Positions 12,588-23,978 of a stretch of DNA of 64,000 nucleotides are shown piece by piece (position 1 is the first letter of the stretch; every line of letters starts with the position of its first letter). The notes under the pieces were generated by a model that saw only the letters and a list, made by a program, of their open reading frames with translations, had not been told where the DNA came from and made no database searches. The stretch spans positions 1-64,000 of the forward strand of contig MU867098.1 in the NCBI GenBank assembly GCA_033725935.1. The letters run 5' to 3'. The stretch comes from Cladorrhinum sp. PSN259. Taxonomy: Eukaryota; Ascomycota; Sordariomycetes; Sordariales; Podosporaceae. Position numbers and translations under genes: made by a program.

Positions 12588-15500
12588 TTTGGCGGTTTTT
12601 TTTGGTGTAAAGTTCAGTATGTTATCGTCGAGAGGGTAGTTGGAATTGTGGCGTCTTGGCGGTTGAATGAACCTCCAATTTATCCCATTGGATCCCTCGA
12701 TTCTCGAACCTGCAGTCAACTAGATCAAACCAACGGGTAGGTAGGCTGCTCGTGCGATCCAGATCTCAATATGCCGTTGTCGCTGTAAGGGGCGTTGGCG
12801 AAACTTTTAAACTTTCATACAACTACTAAGATGATTGATGATAATAAACCAGGAACTTGGGACACCGAGAAAGGCACGACAGTTTTAGATTGAGTGTGTT
12901 TCTAACCGGTCACCTGGTCATGAGCTTGAATCCATAAGATGATGGGTTTTCTCGGTGTGAGGGCTCCGGATCATCAAGCACAACGGTGTGATGGTTCTGG
13001 ACTGTGCGCAACAAATGGTTCCCCAGATTCTCGTCTATAGCCAGCCGATGATGTTTAATTCCCGCCTCGGCAAAGGTCACTTTCTGTTTCCAGGTGTCGG
13101 TTCACGGAGAAGAAAAAGGCGGAGACGACAGTGCGGGGTCTTGGAGACCGGGGCGCATATCCGGACCGCCGTTTCGATGGATCACTGAGGTCATGATCGC
13201 TGTCCATAGCATGGTAGTTGACAGCCCCCTCGCGCAACAATTTCCGGTTCATGCACTTCCTGGAACGGTGGAAAGATGCGATTTGCTGGTGCAATTTCAG
13301 ACTCGAGACCCGTACGCTCCTCGCATGCCCCTGAGCTGACTCTTACTCTGCAGGTACCGAGAATAACCATCGATCTCGATCTCTCGGGCCGTTGAAGTCC
13401 AGGACGGTGAAATGGACCCCATGTTTCAACGGTTCCCGAAGATCGAAGATGTTCGAGGACGACGACAGAAAGCGTTAGGTTGCCCCCATCATGCACCACT
13501 TGCTTCCCCACGATGCGCAACAATACACCTATGCTGGCCTAGTGTTGCCGAGATGTGTAGGATTGAAGAGTGAGGTTGCATCTACACTTCGGACAGTAAG
13601 CCACTTCTGATCATGGAAGATGCTTCTTTACGACTTTCGGCCAGAGGTCCGAATAATACGAGGCGAATACCCATGATCCGTTCCCATGACCATGCCATCC
13701 ATGGAACGGGTTTGGCCGCTGCAAAAGCATCTGCCGTGGTTTCCCTGCGCCGGGCCAAGCATAAGCCGCTGCGGGCGGCGCTGCTGCGTCGTGTTGCGTA
13801 CCGTTGCGGCGAATTGCATTTTGCATCGCTTTGGGGGCTAGTGAACCACTGCTTCGCTGCACCTTTCCTGGGTCGATAGTAATTAGGTAGCCGGTCCCCG
13901 AGAAACCCATCCAGCTTCGATTGCTTTGTCTCTTCAAAACCTGGTACTGACGACGAAAGTTCAATCAAGACAATTTTGTCTTTATTTCAGCCGAAGAAAC
14001 GGAACGTTAAGAGCAGCAATTAACGGCAGTTGAAGTCGGCAATTAGGTTTAATAGTTGCAGTGGGTTCAGGAGCAGGTGCTTGGTGTTCACTTCCACCGA
14101 AAGAGGTAAAATGGCTGCCTGGTTTATGCCATACCTGAAGAGAAAGCTCTGATTGGGGGAAAGCCACGTTCGGCTGTCGCCAACAGCTGGCCGGTTGTGC
14201 GACGGCTGGCCGCCGACTTGGCCCCATCAATCCCCCGCAAAAAGCCACCGGGCACACCTCTTGCAAGTTCCCCAGTGCCGTCGGGATCCTGCATTTTCTT
14301 CCACAGAACAGGATCGAGAGCTGCACCACCTCGAGACTCGCAGACCCCAATTCCCCAAGACTCGACCTAACCTCTTCACGCATCGTGAAACATGCACGAA
14401 AGAACACACCGCCACGATGCAACCGGAACTCTATTTTTCTAGGCTTTCTTTTTACTATATTGGGTGAAAGTGTCGGTGCTTACTCATAGGCAACGTTTAC
14501 TTATGTACCAGCAACTACAGATGCAAGATAGCATCTAAATATGACCTTCTTTCTGCAGTAATACTCTTCTAATTTCGACTCGGAGCCGCCGTGCTTGGTA
14601 TCATTTGCGAGAGGTGGTCGTGGAGTATCAATCATCAGTCGGTCTATCCACGGTAATTTTAGGTCCTTTTGGAGTTCCCATGCGTCCGTCCCTCAGCGAT
14701 ATGGCACATTACCCCGCCTCTGTCTTGCGTGGGTGGTCTCTCTCTCTCTGCAGCTGCAGTTGGATATTTTGGAGAGAACTATTGGTGGCCTCGCCCACCA
14801 TCCTCTTTTTGCAACATGGCCCGTGTGCCACACTTCTTGTCTCCAGGTCTCGATCCCGTCGGCGTCGTCGGACACGGGTAAGTGAAGAGGAGCCAATCAC
14901 GATGAGGATGTCGTGGTTGGGGGCTCAGCAGCAGCCACGAAAAGAGTGGGCCGTTCTGTGAGCTCGCAATTTCGTGGTGACACGGAAGCCATCGAAGCGT
15001 TTGCTTGCATCCAGCGTGTTCCCAGGAAGGATGGAGCATCGTCGATCCTACCCAGCACGTCGGGCCCCCCTCATTCTTCTTCTCCTCCTCGTGTTCGCTC
15101 TATTGGGCACATTCTGCAGTTCCCACCGACGGCCGCCCGACATCCATCCCACCCATCCGTCCTGTCAATGTCTCGCAGCCTAATTAATATATCTGTCAGA
15201 TGTTACGACAAGTCAGCAGGGTCTTCATCTCTGCTGTCTCTGTCTCAGCCCTACTGAAGGCGGGGCCGGATTGGATGGCGCAAACATAACCCCTACCGCC
15301 CCGGAAGACACAACCAAGTCGGGCCTTCAACCCACTGCACCACCCACTCACCATCTTCACACCCCCATGTTTCTCCCCGGCCATGTAAGAATTCCCGATA
15401 GTGGCGCCCTGCAGTGCTGCTTTGCTCAGCCCCCAAGCAAACAAAAGAGGCTGCCTGCCCACTTGGAATCCCATTCCAGTCTGGCGGCCCCCATTTTCAC

Positions 15501-15779
15501 ACTCATCACTCCCTGCTCCAAATCCTGCGACGACCCATTTGAAGAGTGTAACGAACGATCACAACCATTTATTCACTGTTGCGAACGGCACCCATTCCAA
15601 GCAATTACCAGGAGGTATACATCAGCTACGGCGTTTGAGGGATAGGTGACTTGAGCCGACCGATTTATCCAATTGAGTGAAACACCCGGGCCGAATCACA
15701 CATCGTGAACCACCGATAAGGGGAACAACCCGGACGATAAGCGGGTGCGAAATCCGCCAAAACGACCGAGAGAGCCGCG
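12588..15779. other. 3.2-kb intergenic region
   Basis: I see no supportable gene. Scattered ORFs on both strands lack family motifs or plausible introns. It contains the promoters of the minus-strand regulator (start 12587) and the plus-strand membrane protein (start 15780), which are divergently transcribed. A short TC microsatellite lies near 14740. Confidence 0.5.
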
Positions 15780-17604
15780 ATGCGCAGCGTCTTCTCGTGT
15801 TCGTCGTGCGCTGTGCTTCTCCTGTCCGGCCTCGTCGGCCAGGAGGTGTCGGCATCGCACGTGGGGAGGGAGATGAAGGATGTTGTGCACAGGATTCCAA
15901 AGGCTCAGGTGACGGCGGGCCCATTATTACGAAGGGATGGAGACGAACCGACATGCGCCACCGATTTCCACGCTTGTCCGTCCAGCTTGGGTGGAAACTG
16001 CTGTCCCTCTCGATATGCCTGCGCTGTTGATTCATGCTATGCGACAACCGCAGGGCCGGTGACGGGATGTGCGTCGGCGGGATTTTACCCTTGCGGCACA
16101 GGTGAGTTTGCTCAGATTGCTATCACTTTGATATTGTAGGAAAGTGGCTGAACAGTTGTGATATCTAGCGCAAGGAGGCGGCTGCTGCCAAGTAGGCTAC
16201 ATCTGTGCGAGCAATGATTGTATTCCGCCAGCAGGAGTCACCAGCTTTGTAAAAAGCTGTCCCCAAAATTACTTTCTTTGTCCCTCATCGCTCAACTATG
16301 GTTGCTGTCCTAATGGCAGGGGATGTGCCATCAACCAGTGCTACGCGACAGAGCCGGTGACAGCCACCGTTACGCAAGTGATCACGGCGACGTCAGCTGG
16401 AGAAACGTTTACCGCAACCACGACGGCTACCCGAACCTCGACACCAGCACCTCCAACCGGCGTTGCGCCCGGTGATGAGCGGGCTGCCAAGTTCATGCCA
16501 ACGAGTGTTCCGAAGGTCCCAGCTTCGACTCCAAGTTCAAAATCCAAGGGTGGTGGTAGCCTCAGCGGCGCAGCCATAGGAGGCATCGTAGCCGGTGTGG
16601 TGGTCCTACTAATCGTCGTCATCGTAGCCGCGTACCTCATCATCCGTCATCTGAACCGCGTTGTTGAGGTAGTCGAGTCAAAAAAGGAATCCACGGCAAA
16701 ATCACGATCTCAGGCGTTAAGGGAGGAGTGGGGACAACATCTTCATCCAGGCTCACCAGACTACGCCGACAGCCGAAGCAACGACCACCTCATGACCGGA
16801 ACCAGCAATCCCAATAGCGCGGCCGTCACTCCGCAACCGGGAGGTGCTGTTGACGCTCGTGGCCGGTCTGACTCGAATCCTGCAGGTGGCTTCACTCCCT
16901 CGCCCAACCTTTACGACCGCTACAACATATCTCCAGAAGTCAACCAGGGATATTTTGATAACATTGCCTCCAATGTACAGCCGCCCTTGCAAGCAGCCCG
17001 CATACGCTCCAGCACCGAAAGCAGTGGTCAGGGATATCCATATGCATATACGCACTACCGTCAGCAGAGTAATGCAAGCGAGTTATCGGATGGAAGTGAT
17101 AGGGGGGTCAACTCTCCGCTGGTTCAAGAACTGGATTCAACTGGATATGCTGAGTTGCCGAGCGGGGCGTCGCGAATGCGAAGTCGATCAAGCAGCACCG
17201 GGCATATGAGACAGAGGAGCGATAGCACCACCATTGGCGGAGCATTTGGGAACGGGCAAGCCCCAGGTCTGGGGTTGACGCCGCTAGATGAATCGGCAGA
17301 GCAGCCAGAGATTCATGGATTTTATGGTCGGAGCAATCAGCAGTCAGGCCAGACTGCTGCCGGGTTGGAGGTCGGGTGGGATATGAGTTCGCCGGCTGGG
17401 ATGGGGCCAATGGATGGTGAGTTGCCTCCTGTCAACCATCATCAGGGGTTGTCGTCCGGGTATCAACAGCAGCCTGGCGGGTATTCGCAAGGAGGATATC
17501 AAACCCCACAACAGCAAGGAGGGTACCAGGACCAGGGAGGATATCAACACCAGCACCACAACCCCGATGATATCGAGAGACCACCTCCACCGCCACCGAA
17601 GTAA
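15780..17604 (+). CDS. Secretory single-pass membrane protein with Cys-rich ectodomain
   Basis: The product is about 585 aa from two exons, 15780-16101 and 16169-17604, joined as PCGT-AQGGGCCQ. Residues 1-25 form a signal peptide (MRSVFSCSSCAVLLLSGLVG). The ectodomain carries three Cys-rich blocks of similar design (C-x-x-D-FHACPSSLGGNCCPSRYAC; GGGCCQVGYICASNDC; CPSSLNYGCCPNGRGC), each with adjacent cysteines, like small disulfide modules of fungal cell-surface proteins. A Ser/Thr-rich stalk follows, then a Gly-rich start to one strong membrane segment (AAIGGIVAGVVVLLIVVIVA), a basic stop-transfer and a disordered Ser/Gln/Gly-rich cytoplasmic tail ending in PPPPPPK. The topology resembles fungal wall-sensor-like proteins, but I see no WSC domain signature. 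The specific function is unknown. Confidence 0.85.
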
Positions 17605-20075
17605 ATGAACACACGACTCTGATTTCTCACGACAATTTCATGATTCACCATTTCATTGACACAACTAGCCGGGTAATGATAGAAACGCGCACCGGTTACA
17701 TGATTTTCTTTCCTTCATGTTTACATATCTCTTCACCCTTTGTGGTTTTCTCATACATGTTTTATTTTATCTGGCAATATTTACGAGCAGGTTTCATACA
17801 CAAAAGTTGGGAACCTGGGAAGGAAGACGGACAGCTTTTCGGTTTAAGGAGGTCGGATATACGGATTTCAGGCGGACTTCGTCGGGTTCGGGGTATATAT
17901 ACCATACGCCGTCTTTCTGCATTCAGCACAGATATGATTGCCTGGCAACAAACGGCGTTTTGGAGTCAGGGGATAACCTCTGTCTTTTGGAAATGGGGGA
18001 TGCAACAACTGATTTTGCATATTTTATGCGATGAAGGCTTTCATCGTTTTATGAGGAGGTATCAAGAATGATTGCATGCAGGTCGCGGGAGATGAGGTAG
18101 TTTCTTGGTATTATAGTTGTTCTCTTTTTCTCTGCTCATGTTTTAAGGATATACCACGATGAATCAAATTGCGTTTGCTTTCTATGTTCTTGTTTCCTAG
18201 CCTCGCCGGACACAACTCGTTCTGTAAGCACCTTCCAGCAGTCACTGAGACAAAACAGAAGAATATGCAAGAAACACAAGTATCGGCCGAGAGACATTTT
18301 AATATCAACAGCTCCCCAAGAAATCCTGGTTCATCTCATCCCGTTCGGAATCGAAGAACAACGGCAATCTATTTTTGGTCTCAGACGGAACAATCAGCCG
18401 AGGTTCCTTCTTGACGTTGCTTGACATTTCTTGGGCGACTGCTACGTTGCCACTTTGGACGGCTGAAGAAGAGTCCAGTCCAGACCTGCTGGCCCGCAGT
18501 TTGGGGCAACCATTGATGTGGCAGGCAATTTATCCAGCAGTCTATTCTTGTTGAGCAACCCATCCACTGGTGACAGGCTGTGTGGGCAGCTCATGTTCCG
18601 TTGTCGAGAGCCTCGATTCCCACAAGCTTTTTTTTTCCTTGGGCTTGTCGATTTGACGATCGGGAGAGAGATACGGTACATTATCATCCATCCAACTAGT
18701 GTACGATGACGATTCAGGAAGGACGGGAAGAAAAAGAGGGGAAACAATGGTATTGTGGGCGGGGTGTTGATTAGCGAGGTTCCATCGTCAGGAACAGGGG
18801 GGTAGCAAAAAAGATAGTATACAGTAGGGCGGACCAAGCATTTAAAAAACCGTTACACTACAATGTTCAAACAAAACTATTGAAAGATTCGGATACTACA
18901 GTACCTCAGCTAATCCAGATGAGGCTGCTATACAAAAACATGGTCTCGAATTTGGTTTCTCGTGGATTTCGCTCGGTCGGTCGGTGATGATTTTACTGTG
19001 CTAGTAGTAAAGAAGGTCCTTCCTCATATGGAGTGGTTCCTCCGAATGTCTTTCGGCCCTGGCAGTTTCGCAATGATGTTCCTGAGGTCGTTAATAAAAC
19101 TGAGTCAAGCTTTTTCAGCTGAAAAAAGATTGATTGACTGATTGAGGGAGATTCTCATTCTCACTTCTCCATACATACATATCTAACCCGTTGACTCCGT
19201 GATGTTGCATCGAGTATTTTCTCGGAGGATGACTCCGAAGTAATTAGTAGTAGCGGTACCAAAGACAATTCTTTCCAGCCATCTTCTTTTTTTTTTCATG
19301 TTTTTTTTTTCTTGTCGAATTCTTGAACTCAGTCAACAAAGGAAGACATTCTCATTCAAAGCTTAATAAAACAAAGGGAACCCGCAGAACAGGTCTCGCA
19401 TTGAGATTCACTTTGAACGTGGTCCAACAGAATTGGGAAGGTGACACGATTCAACCAATAGGCTTACACTAAATTTAAAGGCCTCTTTTTCCCCCAGCTC
19501 GCCCAGGTACCACGTTGATCGACAGGGCAAGCTCACAGGTCTGATGTAGGTATCTGCAAGGATCGCCCCATCTTTTTTTTTCTCATGCTTCCCGACTACA
19601 TGGGTTCGATATTGAATGTATTACCAGGTTATATCCTCTTGTCACTGCAACCACCCGGTGAGCATCTCCCCGGGGGAATAATTGCGGATTAGCTTCGTTC
19701 ACCGAGGGTCACATCACCGAACTAAACAAACAGAGAAGGTCTTTTTTGTTTCTCTTCACAGAGCAAAAAAAAAAAAAAACGTATCGTAATCCCATCTGTG
19801 CCTCATCGTAACATGCGGGAGGGGGGACCCTCGCCCGTAAACCCGGTTCCCCCCATCATCATCCGCCTCCGGTCCCCAGACGTGGATCTCCAAGATAGGT
19901 ACCAAGGGGGGGCACAGTTCAACATTTACCACCCAACATGCATGTTTTCTACCCATGTAAGCTATTAGATACATATATATCCCTCCTTCTTTCCCCCCTT
20001 TTTCCCTTCTTCTTGAACTTCTCCATCCCTATCAAACTTCGTTTCCAAACTCAAGACAAGTTATAAACTCAAAAA
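17605..20075. other. 2.5-kb intergenic region
   Basis: I see no supportable gene. It holds the 3' UTR of the membrane-protein gene and the promoter of the small secreted-protein gene, with several T/A homopolymer runs (near 19288-19310 and 19767-19780). Confidence 0.5.
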
Positions 20076-20606
20076 ATGAAGTTCCTCTCATCCCTCCTCC
20101 TGGCCATCAGCCCTCTGGCAGCCTCGGCAGCCCACATGCTCGGCCGCGGTGACTGCCACGGCAACAACTGCAACCGCGCAGTAACTGGAACCCGTCCCGG
20201 CCTCTTGCCTCTCGAGTCGAGGTCGGCCGACTGCCGGTCCTTTTTGTTGACCACTGTTACGCCTGCTCCTACGTATGTTTTTTTCTTTCTTCACATCACA
20301 CTCCGCATAAATATAAAAACGAAACAAACATGGCACTAACATGAACGCCGATACAGCACGGTAACAGTAACAGTAGACGACGTCGGCCAACCGATCCCGA
20401 CCCCAGCAGGAGGCAGGCTCGGCAAGAGGGACGCGGCAGCAGTGACCGTCACGCCCACAAACATCCCCGGCTACGCCGACAACTGCGTCGACGCGGCCGA
20501 GTACAGGGTCGCGTGCCAGTGCTTTGGCCTCACTGCGAGCGTCACCACCGCGCCGCAGGCGACCGTCACGGTTACTACCACCGTTGATTGGTGTGATGAT
20601 CTCTAA
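20076..20606 (+). CDS. Small secreted protein with possible Kex2 site
   Basis: The product is 148 aa from two exons, 20076-20272 and 20357-20606. A GTATGT...ACAG intron joins PAPT to TVTVTV. It begins with a clear signal peptide (MKFLSSLLLAISPLAASA). The mature part has few cysteines (DCHGNNC; DNCVDA; ACQCF; DWCDDL end) and two Thr/Val tracts (TTVTVTV and TVTVTTTV) around a central GGRLGKRDAAAV. The KR dipeptide there could be cut by the Golgi protease Kex2. There is no GPI-anchor signal, because the C-terminus is acidic. I do not recognise a family. It could be a secreted effector-like or wall-associated protein. Confidence 0.75.
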
Positions 20607-21631
20607 TTACCTTTCTGTTTCTTCTTGGTTCACTTTTATTTCAGTTTTGGGATGTGATATGGTATGGATTGGTAACGGGTTGAATGAAATGGGAGGAGGT
20701 TGAATTCGATATTGGATAAGATATGAGGGGAAGGGCATAAAATCGTTAAAACACGATGAGAAAGAAAGCTCCGGGATGGATGGATGGAGAGAGAGAGAAA
20801 GAGAATTGGATTGGGCAAAACGATGTGTGTAAACGCCAAGGATTTGATGTTGGGTAATCGAGGGGAGGATTAGAATTGGATGGAAGGCACAGACAGAACT
20901 GCCTGCCTGAGGAGTTCGCGTGGTAAAGAAGGGCGATTACTCACCTTCCTGCATTTTATTGAAACCTCACATAGGAAACCATCGGTTTCTTTTCTGCAGG
21001 GAGAGACAAACCAAGACTTAAAAGATGACGGGCGTTTTTCTTGGTATCTCTAAATGGCTGTAAATGGGTGGTACAACGTCAGCCAAAATATCAGCCAAAT
21101 ACCACCCACACCTACACCTATGTATGTGATTTAATACCACCAAAAAAAAAAAATACAAGAACTTAAACAAACCACTTCAAATCCTCAAATTGACCTTTTT
21201 CATGAAAAAATGACCAGCACGCTCAATGCGTTTGAGAAGAGTGAGAATAAAATGATGTATGCACGCAGCGCCGCATTGAACCTGGAAGCATCACAATTAA
21301 ACGAAATTTGATCAAGGGTCGTCGTACCGGTATGTTGGTTGTTGGTCAGTCATGTACAATAGTACACAATGTGTATGGTACGTTGGTGATGAGATTACTA
21401 AGGACAGACAGATTTATTATCCAAAGATCTCAAGTACTGCAGCCTGGTGTACGTTGAATCTCAAGCCGGGAAAGTACAGGAAATATTTTACAGGATATGA
21501 CGGAGGATGTCAAAAGGACAAAAAAGCCCAAAACACCATTTCCTCTTTTTCCATCTATATATTTTGTCTAATCCTATATTTCACGCTGCGGCCCTTTTTA
21601 TATGAACAAGCAAGCCCCTTTTGCCACTCAC
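20607..21631. other. Intergenic region
   Basis: I see no supportable gene. The region lies between the 3' ends of two convergent genes, contains a GA-rich stretch near 20790-20810 and is otherwise AT-rich. Confidence 0.5.
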
Positions 21632-23470
21632 TCACTCCTCATCAACCCGATTCAAAACAGCAACACCCTCGACATGTCCAGTCTGGGGGAAGAAATCAAA
21701 CCCCCTAATACTTTCAATCTCATACCTAACCTTTTTACCCTCCTCATTCATCCCCTCAATCTCCCCTCTAACCAAAACCCCGACATCCCTAGCCTGCGTA
21801 TGCACGTTACAGCTGACATACACGACCCTCCTGGGCGCAAACTGCAACAACTGCCTCAAAAAGCCAGAATCGCACCCTTTTCTAGGCGGGTCCAGAATAA
21901 CTACCGTCTCGTCCGGGTCATAAACCGACACGCTCTTGAACAGCTCGGGCGCGTCGGCAGCAATGAACCGGCACTGCTCCTCCTTCAATCCGTTCAGCGT
22001 CGCGTTCCGTCTCGCATACTCAATCGACTTGTCGGCAATGTCAATACCGATACTGCCGCCGGGGAACAACCCAGACTGGGTGATGGTAAACAGCCCAGAC
22101 CCAGAATAAGCGTCAATCAGATTCCTGATCTGCTTCTTGCCCTCGGAAATCTCCGCCGGCGGCAAGACGTGCTCCCTAATGTACTGCGTAAAAGGTGGCA
22201 GAATCGAGTTGTTGTTCTGAAAGAAAGATCCCGCCGGGTTCGTAAACACAAAATCATCAATGTACTCGGTCGACATGGCGTTGTTGTCCGTAATGCACGT
22301 CTTGTAGTCCACAAACTTGTCCCCTTCCACAGCAATCCCAGCCGGAGGGACAAAATCCCCCTCGGCAGCCAAAGCCTTCTCAACCCTCTTGGTGCTCTCC
22401 CTGAGTAAAATCGTAGCCCCCTTGGTGTAATTCCCAAACTCCCTGGCCATCCTCTCCCTCTCATCTTTCAGTCCCTTCCTCACCGCATCCGTAGCGATGG
22501 GGCAATCCTCAATGTCCAGAACCTGCCTCGAAGCCTTGGGCGTAAACCCAACGGGTGGCATAACATCGTGCGGCTTTTTCGGTCCCCTCCTCATGTTTCC
22601 CGGCGGTCCATCAAAGTGAGGAGTCAATTTCGTGCGGTAATTATACTGAAGCGGGCTCCCGATGGTCTCGAGCACATCTGGAACCAACCCCGGTTCCAGA
22701 TCAGAGAAATTCTTGTAAGCCTTGACGACGATGTTTCTCTTGAGCCTCAGCTGCTCCCCGTAATCCAGCATCTGGAACTGACATCCCGAGCAGGTAGAGA
22801 AATACTTGCACTGGATTCGGCTGTCATCTCTCAGCTGAGACGGGGCAACAACCTCGATGAAGTCCGCAACCGTGTACCCTTTGTCAAGATTATGTCGGTA
22901 AACCTTGATTTTCACCTTATCCCCGGGCACAGAAAACGGCACCACGTAAATGTGATCAGACCCTTCCAGCTTCGCGAGGCCGTCTCCCGTAGACGAAAGC
23001 TCAACGACGTCAACCTCGATGATGCTCCCTTGCTCAGGCAGAGGCGTCGTCGTCGTCGTCGTCGTCTCTTCCTTTTCCTCAGAAGAGGAATCTTCTCTCG
23101 CGGCCTCATCCCGCGCAATCAACTCTTGCACATCAAACTGGAGAACCTCCTCGGGCGAGCCATCACCGGCCGGTTTGACCTTCCTGCCGCGCTTCTGAGG
23201 CTTTCGATTCTTCTTCTGATGACCGTTTTGGAACGGTCTCTTGTTCTGCTGTGATTTATAGCTGTCAACCTGCTGTGCAGCTGGTGCATCGGATGCCGGT
23301 GCATTGCTGGTGGAGGTGGTGGTGGTCATCTTATTGAATCGTTGATAATTGTAATTGCTGTTTCTCGCTTGTGATTGGTTGCAGCGCACAAGAAGAGGAA
23401 GCTTTGTTGTAAAAGCTGCTGAGGGTCTCGCTGCCGAGAAAATTTTGATGGCTGCAGCACCGAATCGCAT
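21632..23470 (-). CDS. TRM2: tRNA (uracil-C5)-methyltransferase, TRM2/TrmA-RlmD family
   Basis: This is a single-exon gene of 612 aa. Family members use S-adenosylmethionine to methylate uridine C5, in yeast U54 of tRNA. Visible parts: a basic Ser/Thr-rich N-terminus; a TRAM domain from about residue 148 to 212 (GSIIEVDVVELSSTGDGLAK onward); a cysteine cluster CKYFSTCSGCQF typical of this family's iron-sulfur site; an AdoMet-binding fold (LIDAYSGSGLFTI; GIDIADKSIEYARRNA); and the catalytic region LDPPRKGCDSGF with the nucleophile motif VVYVSCNVHTQARD. The first 47 residues are Arg/Ser/Ala-rich without acidic residues, like a mitochondrial presequence. A second Met (residue 48, codon at 23329-23327) would give a form without it. 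Confidence 0.9.
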   Translation of the reverse strand: MRFGAAAIKIFSAARPSAAFTTKLPLLVRCNQSQARNSNYNYQRFNKMTTTTSTSNAPASDAPAAQQVDSYKSQQNKRPFQNGHQKKNRKPQKRGRKVKPAGDGSPEEVLQFDVQELIARDEAAREDSSSEEKEETTTTTTTPLPEQGSIIEVDVVELSSTGDGLAKLEGSDHIYVVPFSVPGDKVKIKVYRHNLDKGYTVADFIEVVAPSQLRDDSRIQCKYFSTCSGCQFQMLDYGEQLRLKRNIVVKAYKNFSDLEPGLVPDVLETIGSPLQYNYRTKLTPHFDGPPGNMRRGPKKPHDVMPPVGFTPKASRQVLDIEDCPIATDAVRKGLKDERERMAREFGNYTKGATILLRESTKRVEKALAAEGDFVPPAGIAVEGDKFVDYKTCITDNNAMSTEYIDDFVFTNPAGSFFQNNNSILPPFTQYIREHVLPPAEISEGKKQIRNLIDAYSGSGLFTITQSGLFPGGSIGIDIADKSIEYARRNATLNGLKEEQCRFIAADAPELFKSVSVYDPDETVVILDPPRKGCDSGFLRQLLQFAPRRVVYVSCNVHTQARDVGVLVRGEIEGMNEEGKKVRYEIESIRGFDFFPQTGHVEGVAVLNRVDEE

Positions 23471-23978
23471 TAAAAGATCGGAAGATGTGATTCAACTCAA
23501 TTGAGTTGTAAGAAAAAGGAAAACTATAATTTTGAGTTCCTTCGTCTTACGTTTGCATGTCGGTACCTGTGCAAGTGCACAGATATTTAATTTGGTGGGT
23601 TTTATCTTGGGTTCGCTGTAAAAGAATGAGAATGAGTTCGAGATGAGAAATGCAAACTTTCCCAGTGGTTGCATATTGTGCGCACAGACCACCTCTTGTC
23701 TGGATATCCTCCTGTCTTTCACGTCAGAGTGCGACCAAGTCATTTGAATAAGAATCTGGCAAATTTATGAGTCCCCTTAAACTTCTAGAATGCGATTTCA
23801 AAGTAAAGCCCGTCCAAAAACACCCCATATTCCTCCGAGGGTCCCCTTCAATAATCACACCCATGCTACGCCTGGCCGAAAAGGAAAGGGGTATCCGTAT
23901 ATATCTAAGTATTCCAATAGCATGTGCCAGCCCAAAAAAAGAAACAAGAGGAAGAAAAAGACAACGGAAAGCCATCAA
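23471..23978. other. Spacer between two minus-strand genes
   Basis: This 0.5-kb stretch holds the promoter of the TRM2-like gene and the 3' UTR of the ALG11 gene. I see no further gene. Confidence 0.6.
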
